Both the position numbers and the translations under genes were made by a program. 25,191 nt of DNA. It comes from DSWT01 sp035415725 (GTDB taxonomy: Bacteria; Chloroflexota; Anaerolineae; B4-G1; SLSP01). The notes beneath the pieces were generated by a model that searched no databases, was not told where the DNA came from, and saw only the letters and a program-made list of their open reading frames with translations. The stretch's first letter is position 1. Each line of letters begins with the position of its first letter. Shown piece after piece: positions 20,184-25,191 of the stretch. Location of the stretch: assembly GCA_035415725.1 (NCBI GenBank), contig DAOOGN010000064.1, positions 1 to 25,191 on the forward strand. Direction: 5' to 3'.

Positions 20184-20477
20184 ATGCGTCGTAACTCGCG
20201 GATCATTAGGATGAGCCTGGCTATGCTGTTGATGATCACCGCAGGACTGCTGTCCTATATTTTCTGGCGTCCGGCAGGGGGCGATGGGGTTGCGCCGGAC
20301 ACGGCCATACCGGCCACGCTTCCCAGTCCACCATCGCAGCAACTTGTGCCCTTATCGGACCCGGTGAACGCTCCCTTGCGATTTGTTTATATTGTCTCGG
20401 TTTTACTCGTGTTCGTTTCTGCCGCGTTGGTGTTGTTTCGACTTGTCAGTAAACACTTTTTTAAGGATACCCAGTGA
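20184..20477 (+). CDS. 97-aa membrane protein, two helices
   Basis: The ATG at 20184 has AAGGAG (20173-20178) upstream; an in-frame ATG at 20154 lacks a site. The N-terminus is basic (MRRNSRIIRM) and followed by a membrane helix (about residues 10-27, LAMLLMITAGLLSYIFW). A Pro/Ala/Ser-rich external loop of about 40 residues leads to a second helix (about 66-88, VYIVSVLLVFVSAALVLFRL) and a basic tail. No family recognised. It is followed 17 nt later by a 33-aa membrane protein in what looks like one transcript from the promoter at 19939-19947. Confidence 0.75.
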   Translation: MRRNSRIIRMSLAMLLMITAGLLSYIFWRPAGGDGVAPDTAIPATLPSPPSQQLVPLSDPVNAPLRFVYIVSVLLVFVSAALVLFRLVSKHFFKDTQ

Positions 20478-20494
20478 TCTGGGGGGAGGCAGGT

Positions 20495-20596
20495 ATGAAG
20501 ACTAAACAGGCCAGTGTAGCACGGATTGTGTTCACGGTGATTACTGTCATTCTGCTCTTGAGTATGATTTTAGGCTTCCTGATCAACATCCGTTGA
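20495..20596 (+). CDS. 33-aa single-helix membrane protein
   Basis: ATG at 20495 preceded by GGGGGGAGG with 7 nt spacing, a near-ideal ribosome binding site, 17 nt after the previous stop. The product begins MKTKQASVARIVFTVITVI and continues as one hydrophobic helix (about residues 10-30) ending LINIR. Positive charges at the N-terminus suggest an N-in orientation. It is below the length cut-off of most gene finders. I do not recognise a family with certainty. The supporting evidence is the start site, operon position and the helix itself. Confidence 0.6.
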   Translation: MKTKQASVARIVFTVITVILLLSMILGFLINIR

Positions 20597-20673
20597 TAAA
20601 AACCCATAGCTGCACCCAAGCCATTTACATGGAATATGGCAGAACCTGCGGCACAGCCCCGAGGATGAAAATC

Positions 20674-20744
20674 TCAACCGCGAATCACGCGAATCTGGGC
20701 TCATTTTAGAAAGATTCGCGTAGATGGGCAAGATGAGCGGTTGA
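20674..20744. repeat. Period-9 nested inverted repeat before the GH13 gene
   Basis: Outer arms TCAACCGC (20674-20681) and GCGGTTGA (20737-20744) and inner arms ACGCGAATCT (20687-20696) and AGATTCGCGT (20712-20721) are perfect inverted repeats. Nine-base units can be laid out from 20678: ACCGCGAAT, CACGCGAAT, CTGGGCTCA, TTTTAGAAA, GATTCGCGT, AGATGGGCA, AGATGAGCG. It lies 15 nt before the start codon of the next gene and would fold in its leader. Confidence 0.65.
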
Positions 20745-20758
20745 TTTAAAGAGGAACC

Positions 20759-23700
20759 ATGATACGTCACGACCATGCCCGGCGGGAGTTCCATGTTTCG
20801 CGGCGCGCGCGCGAGACCTACAAGTTCGATGAAGCCCTGTTCGCGTTGAGCGGCAACGTCATCCTGGCGAATTTCCATGCCGCGCGCGTCTTCGCGCAGA
20901 AGATGAACGACCAACGCGATCTCATCCACTTCCCGGAACAAGCCGTGCGCGCCGGCCAGATCAACGCTATGGGGCTGATCGACGAAATTTTGCACGCCGT
21001 CGTGCGCGAGTACGGCGAACAGTGCAAACCCACGGCCATGGCTGAGGCGCTGGCTTACGTGGAAGACGCGCTCGGTGCCGACCGACTGGAAGTAGCGTTG
21101 CGCGCCTTCACCGAAGCGTTTCCCCCCCTGGCTGTCTATCGCGGCGATGCGACAACTGCCGACTATCTCGCCGGCGACACGTCGCAGCGCCAGGTGGCGC
21201 TGGAAGAGCTGTTGATGCTGTGGCTGGCGAATGACAATCCGGCGTTTGCCCCCTTCCGGGAGCTTTTCGATGACGATGACCTCGAAAAGACTACCGTGTA
21301 CGCTCAGATCATCCCTTTGCTGGATGAATTCTTTCGCACCCAGCCGCCCTTTGGGCCGGAGAACCAGTCACTCATCGAGATGCTGCGCACGCCGGCCCAA
21401 CGTTTCCCCCATTCACTCGAAGCGCAACTGGAGTTTATCCGCACACATTGGGCTTCCATCCTGGGCAAGTATCTCTATCGCGTCCTCAGCAGCCTGGATT
21501 TCCTGGCCGAAGAACAGAAACCGTTCTTTGGCTTCGGCCCTGGCCCTGTCCAACCTTACGAATTCGGCGGGCTGGAGTTGGAGCCGGAACGCTTCAGCCC
21601 TGATAGCGCATGGATGCCCCGCCTGGTGCTCATCGCCAAAAACGCCTACGTCTGGCTGGACCAACTGTCCAAGAAATATCAGCACGCCATCGTGCATCTC
21701 GATCAAGTGCCGGATGCCGAACTGGACACGCTGGCGCGGTGGGGGATCAGCGGTTTGTGGCTGATCGGGCTGTGGCAACGCAGTGAGGCGTCGCGGCGTA
21801 TCAAGCAGATGATGGGCAACCCCGAAGCGGTGGCCTCGGCCTACTCGCTCGAAGATTACCGCATCGCCGATGACCTGGGCGGCGAAGACGCCTATAACGA
21901 CCTCAAGGCACGCGCGTGGCGGCGCGGCATCCGCATGGCAAGCGATATGGTGCCCAACCACATGGGCATCGATTCGACGTGGGTGATAGAGCACCCGGAT
22001 TGGTTCATCAGCCTGCCCTATAGCCCCTTCCCTGCTTATACGTTCAACGGCGTGAACCTGAGCCGCGACCCCCGCGTGGGCATTTACCTTGAGGATCATT
22101 ATTACACTCGCACCGACGCCGCCGTCGTATTCAAGCGCGTCGATCACTGGACCGGCGACACGCGCTACATCTATCACGGCAACGATGGCACAAGCATGCC
22201 GTGGAATGACACGGCGCAGCTTAACTACCTCAACCCGGCCGTGCGCGAGGCCGTCATCCAAACGATCTTGAGCGTAGCGCGGCGCTCGCCTGTCATTCGC
22301 TTCGACGCAGCGATGACGTTGACCAAGAAGCACTACCAGCGCCTCTGGTTCCCGGAACCGGGAAGCGGCGGCGACATCGCCTCGCGTGCGGATTTTGGGA
22401 TGACCAGGGCAGATTTCGACGCGGCCATGCCGGAAGAATTCTGGCGGGAGGTCGTCGATCGCGTGGCGCAGGAAACACCCGACACGCTCCTGCTGGCTGA
22501 AGCGTTCTGGCTGATGGAAGGCTACTTCGTCCGTACCCTGGGGATGCACCGCGTGTACAATAGCGCGTTCATGAACATGATGCGCGACGAAAAAAATGCC
22601 GAATACCGCCAGTTGATCAAGAACACGTTGGACTTCGATCCGCAAATCCTCAAACGCTATGTGAACTTTATGAACAATCCCGACGAGCGTACTGCCGTGG
22701 ATCAGTTCGGCAAAGGCGACAAATACTTTGGCATCTGCACGCTGATGGCGACGTTGCCGGGACTGCCGATGTTCGGGCATGGGCAGGTGGAGGGTTACAC
22801 CGAAAAGTACGGTATGGAATATCGTCGCGCCTATTGGGACGAAATCCCCGACGACTCCCTGGTGCAGCGCCACGAACAACAAATCTTTCCCTTGCTGCAC
22901 CGCCGTGCGCTCTTCGCCGAAGTGGAGCACTTCCGCCTGTACGATTTCATCACACCGGACGGCTATGTGGACGAGAATGTCTTCGCCTATTCCAACCGTG
23001 TGGGGCAGGAGCGGGCGCTGGTGCTCTACCACAATCGCTACGCCGAGACGCGGGGGTGGGCGCGGATGTCGGTTGGCTACATGGCGAAGAACGAAGCCGG
23101 GGAGAAGATGCTGGTGCAGCAATCGCTCGCCGAAGGACTGCAAATCCCCAACGACGCGGATATATACCTGATTTTCCGCGACGCCGTCTCCGGCCTTGAA
23201 TATATCCGCAACTGCCGCGAACTGGTCGAACACGGGCTGTATGCAGAACTGCATGCTTACCAGACCCATGTTTTTATGGACTTCCGCACAGTCCATGAGA
23301 ATGAAGGACGCCGCTATGGACAGCTTGCCGCCTATCTCAACGGACGCGGCGTCGCCAGCATGGACGAGACGCTGAAGGAACTGTTCCTGGCCCCGCTTCA
23401 CGCGCCGTACCGGATGCTGGTGAGCGCACCGGCCTTCCGCTGGCTGCTGGCGGCCCGCATAACCAAACCCACAGAGACAGTGGATGAAGACCTTCTCCGG
23501 CAGGTTGAACAGAAGATGCTAGACCTGCTGCGCGCCGTCAAAGCTATCACGTCGGCCACGGGCGCGGAAGCCCCGGTAGTACAAGAGGTGCGGGCGAAAC
23601 TGGAAACCATGCTGGCGTTGCCGGTCATCCTTAAAAAGCTCATGCCGACGACCGACGCCGCCGGTAGCGCCACTGCCGCTTACAAAACGATGACCGCTTA

Positions 23701-24289
23701 CCGCGCGGCCATGGACTATGTCCTCAAGGACTGGAAAACCGACGCGCCACTCTCATGGGGGGTGTTCTTCGGCTGGCTTTTCACCCACCCCCTGGGTCAG
23801 GTTGTCGATGCAGAAACGGCGGACGAAATCAGCCGCAGTTGGGTGGACGAGTGGCTGCTCGGCAAAATAATCACCGGCGCCTTAATGGAATGGGGATTGG
23901 AAGAGAGTGCCGCGCGCCGGGCGACGGCCATCGTTAAGTTAATGATAGGGTATCGTCGCTGGTTTGAGGGAGTTGAGGAAACCGACGACAGCGCTGGCGA
24001 CACCATGGCCTATCGCGTCCTGTATGCGATGCTGCGGGAGCACGAAGTTCAGGCTTATCTCGGCGTCAACCGTTACCAGGACGTGCTCTGGTTCAATCAG
24101 GAATCCTTCGAGCAATGGGTGTGGTGGATCATGCTGTTTTCCACGGTGGAACTTGCTACCGGGGCGGACGCCCACTTTGTCGCGGCCTTCATCGGCCGTT
24201 ACGCGCTGGTGCGGCGCTGGTTGGAGGCCGAAAAGGTTTCAGGCTATCAGGTGGCTAAATTGCTCGAAGCCGCAAAAACCATGCCTTAA
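20759..24289 (+). CDS. Very large GH13-like (alpha-amylase superfamily) protein, specificity unknown
   Basis: 1176 aa, cytoplasmic (no signal peptide); AAAGAGG precedes the ATG. Residues 1-300 are a helical N-terminal region of no recognised family. The GH13 barrel spans about 300-740: region I DMVPNHMG (D396, H401), region II VIRFDAAM (R514, nucleophile D516), region III LLLAEAFW (acid/base E581) and region IV FMNNPDER (D642). In most GH13 enzymes region IV is N-H-D; here it is N-P-D (P641), recalling the NTPD of GlgE maltosyltransferase. A beta-rich stretch (about 745-860) follows, then about 300 residues of helical C-terminal extension. The catalytic residues are intact, so activity on alpha-glucans or a transglycosylase role is likely. 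Substrate and product are unknown; a GlgE-type transferase or trehalose-type isomerase are alternatives. Confidence 0.88.
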   Translation: MIRHDHARREFHVSRRARETYKFDEALFALSGNVILANFHAARVFAQKMNDQRDLIHFPEQAVRAGQINAMGLIDEILHAVVREYGEQCKPTAMAEALAYVEDALGADRLEVALRAFTEAFPPLAVYRGDATTADYLAGDTSQRQVALEELLMLWLANDNPAFAPFRELFDDDDLEKTTVYAQIIPLLDEFFRTQPPFGPENQSLIEMLRTPAQRFPHSLEAQLEFIRTHWASILGKYLYRVLSSLDFLAEEQKPFFGFGPGPVQPYEFGGLELEPERFSPDSAWMPRLVLIAKNAYVWLDQLSKKYQHAIVHLDQVPDAELDTLARWGISGLWLIGLWQRSEASRRIKQMMGNPEAVASAYSLEDYRIADDLGGEDAYNDLKARAWRRGIRMASDMVPNHMGIDSTWVIEHPDWFISLPYSPFPAYTFNGVNLSRDPRVGIYLEDHYYTRTDAAVVFKRVDHWTGDTRYIYHGNDGTSMPWNDTAQLNYLNPAVREAVIQTILSVARRSPVIRFDAAMTLTKKHYQRLWFPEPGSGGDIASRADFGMTRADFDAAMPEEFWREVVDRVAQETPDTLLLAEAFWLMEGYFVRTLGMHRVYNSAFMNMMRDEKNAEYRQLIKNTLDFDPQILKRYVNFMNNPDERTAVDQFGKGDKYFGICTLMATLPGLPMFGHGQVEGYTEKYGMEYRRAYWDEIPDDSLVQRHEQQIFPLLHRRALFAEVEHFRLYDFITPDGYVDENVFAYSNRVGQERALVLYHNRYAETRGWARMSVGYMAKNEAGEKMLVQQSLAEGLQIPNDADIYLIFRDAVSGLEYIRNCRELVEHGLYAELHAYQTHVFMDFRTVHENEGRRYGQLAAYLNGRGVASMDETLKELFLAPLHAPYRMLVSAPAFRWLLAARITKPTETVDEDLLRQVEQKMLDLLRAVKAITSATGAEAPVVQEVRAKLETMLALPVILKKLMPTTDAAGSATAAYKTMTAYRAAMDYVLKDWKTDAPLSWGVFFGWLFTHPLGQVVDAETADEISRSWVDEWLLGKIITGALMEWGLEESAARRATAIVKLMIGYRRWFEGVEETDDSAGDTMAYRVLYAMLREHEVQAYLGVNRYQDVLWFNQESFEQWVWWIMLFSTVELATGADAHFVAAFIGRYALVRRWLEAEKVSGYQVAKLLEAAKTMP

Positions 24290-24338
24290 GCATCCATCCA
24301 TGCACTGGCCGCAGAGAGTGGATGAGACCCCTGACACC

Positions 24339-25191
24339 ATGACGACACCATTGAACGATCACATCCTCGTCATCGCTGACAGCGCGGAAATGCGGGAATT
24401 CGTCCGCAGTGCCGTTCTGGAACCGCAAGGCTACCGCGTGACGGTGGCGGAGGACGGTGCCCACGGATTGACCCTGGCGCTGAAACTCCATCCGGATCTG
24501 CTTCTCTTAGACTACGTCATGCCGGGGATGAGTGGCCTTGAAGTGTTGCAGGCGCTGAAAGCACGCGGCGTCACGATTCCGGTGATCCTTGTGCTCCCTT
24601 ACGGTTCGGAATCCGTCGCCGCCGAAGTTTTCCGGCTCGGTGTGCGTGACTATGTGACAAAATCCGGCGATGATGTAGCACCATTGCGGACGTCGATTGT
24701 CCGTGTGCTGCGTCTTGCGCGGGTAGAGAAAGAACGCGACGCGCTGTTCTTACGCTTAAAGGAGACAAACGAGGAATTGGCGCGACGATTGCGTGAATTC
24801 GATATCCTTTACCACGTTAGCAAGGCAGTCACGACCTTACAAGAGCGTGACCAGTTGATGGAGCGTATCGTCGAAGCGGCGCTATATTTGACCGGTGCCC
24901 AAGACGGACATTTGATTTTGTTCGACCCCCAAACGGGTCAACCCACACTTCAGGTGCGTCGGCAACGAGCCGGCGTTACCTATAAGGTCCCTGATAGGGA
25001 TCAAACGATGTACACGATCACCGCTGGATTGATGGCCACGACGACGCTCATGGTCGGCGAAAAGCACATCGGATCGTTGATCGTGAGCAACAAAGCCAAC
25101 CGTGCACCGTTGAACCATCACGACCAGCAACTGTTGCGGATGTTAGTAGAATGTAATTGCGCTGGGGCGCGGAATGTGCTATCCTGGTCCC
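24339..25191 (+). CDS. Receiver-coiled coil-GAF signalling protein (partial, cut by the window end)
   Basis: 284 codons are visible and the frame is still open at 25191. The ATG at 24339 begins MTTPLNDHILVIADSAEMRE; ribosome binding is weak and a GTG at 24318 is an alternative. Residues 8-120 are a response-regulator receiver: D58 in LLLLDYVMPGMSGLEVL is the phospho-acceptor, K108 (DYVTKS) is kept. One acidic pocket residue is missing (A13 with D14), and the switch Thr/Ser position is L86 with P87 after it. A coiled-coil signalling helix (about 125-155, VEKERDALFLRLKETNEELA) leads into a GAF-like domain (from about 160, LYHVSKAVTTLQERDQLMER, VGEKHIGSLIVSN). The output domain (histidine kinase, GGDEF or HD-GYP) lies beyond the window. 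Confidence 0.85.
   Translation, partial: MTTPLNDHILVIADSAEMREFVRSAVLEPQGYRVTVAEDGAHGLTLALKLHPDLLLLDYVMPGMSGLEVLQALKARGVTIPVILVLPYGSESVAAEVFRLGVRDYVTKSGDDVAPLRTSIVRVLRLARVEKERDALFLRLKETNEELARRLREFDILYHVSKAVTTLQERDQLMERIVEAALYLTGAQDGHLILFDPQTGQPTLQVRRQRAGVTYKVPDRDQTMYTITAGLMATTTLMVGEKHIGSLIVSNKANRAPLNHHDQQLLRMLVECNCAGARNVLSWS

Noticed and set aside
21413..23401. 662-aa open frame on the minus strand
   Set aside because: It is antisense to the GH13 gene, has no recognisable domain and is rich in His and Arg as expected from the complement of GC-rich coding DNA.

Overview
The window looks like chromosomal DNA from a GC-rich, free-living bacterium, most likely a member of the Chloroflexota (Anaerolineae/Caldilineae-like). 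This rests on gene content and style rather than a marker gene: a secreted protein with the YLPLVMR linker common in that phylum, a MoxR/DUF58/DUF4129 operon, a GldA/GldFG/DUF4340 ABC system, and intergenic spacers full of short-period degenerate repeats. No rRNA, tRNA, CRISPR array or intact transposase gene was found.

Layout. 1-531 has no gene but holds a promoter-like site and a terminator-like hairpin. 532-1611 (+) is a secreted protein of unknown function, convergent with a five-gene minus-strand operon (5953 down to 1647) that reads from an extended -10 promoter: DUF4129 membrane protein, membrane protein, MoxR ATPase, DUF58 protein, small membrane protein. 6373-9162 (+) is a two-gene unit: an opine-dehydrogenase-family enzyme and a single-chain protein resembling both subunits of coenzyme-B12 glutamate mutase. 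9273-11686 (-) holds a 56-aa membrane protein and a three-SH3 N-acetylmuramidase, bracketed by inverted copies of a dispersed repeat; one copy is interrupted by a 124-bp MITE-like element. 11687-16511 (-) is the ABC operon (ATPase, GldF-GldG fusion, DUF4340 protein), ending in a clear intrinsic terminator and beginning with a structured leader RNA. 16773-17536 (-) is a VapBC-type toxin-antitoxin pair, divergent from htpG (17761-19629, +). 20184-20596 (+) has two small membrane proteins, followed by a 1176-aa GH13-family protein (20759-24289) and the start of a receiver-GAF signalling protein that runs off the window.

How the genes work together. Two tightly overlapped operons encode multi-part membrane machines (MoxR/DUF58/DUF4129 and Gld-like ABC). 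The opine dehydrogenase/B12 pair is the best candidate for an undescribed metabolic system: the mutase-like protein keeps the architecture of glutamate mutase but has changed cofactor-motif and substrate-site positions. The ABC operon leader is the best candidate for an undescribed regulatory RNA: predicted start, a closing helix, two internal helices and a U-run line up on the correct strand. Most spacers carry degenerate tandem repeats with 7-nt or 9-nt period. All family assignments are from motif reading by eye; no database search was run.
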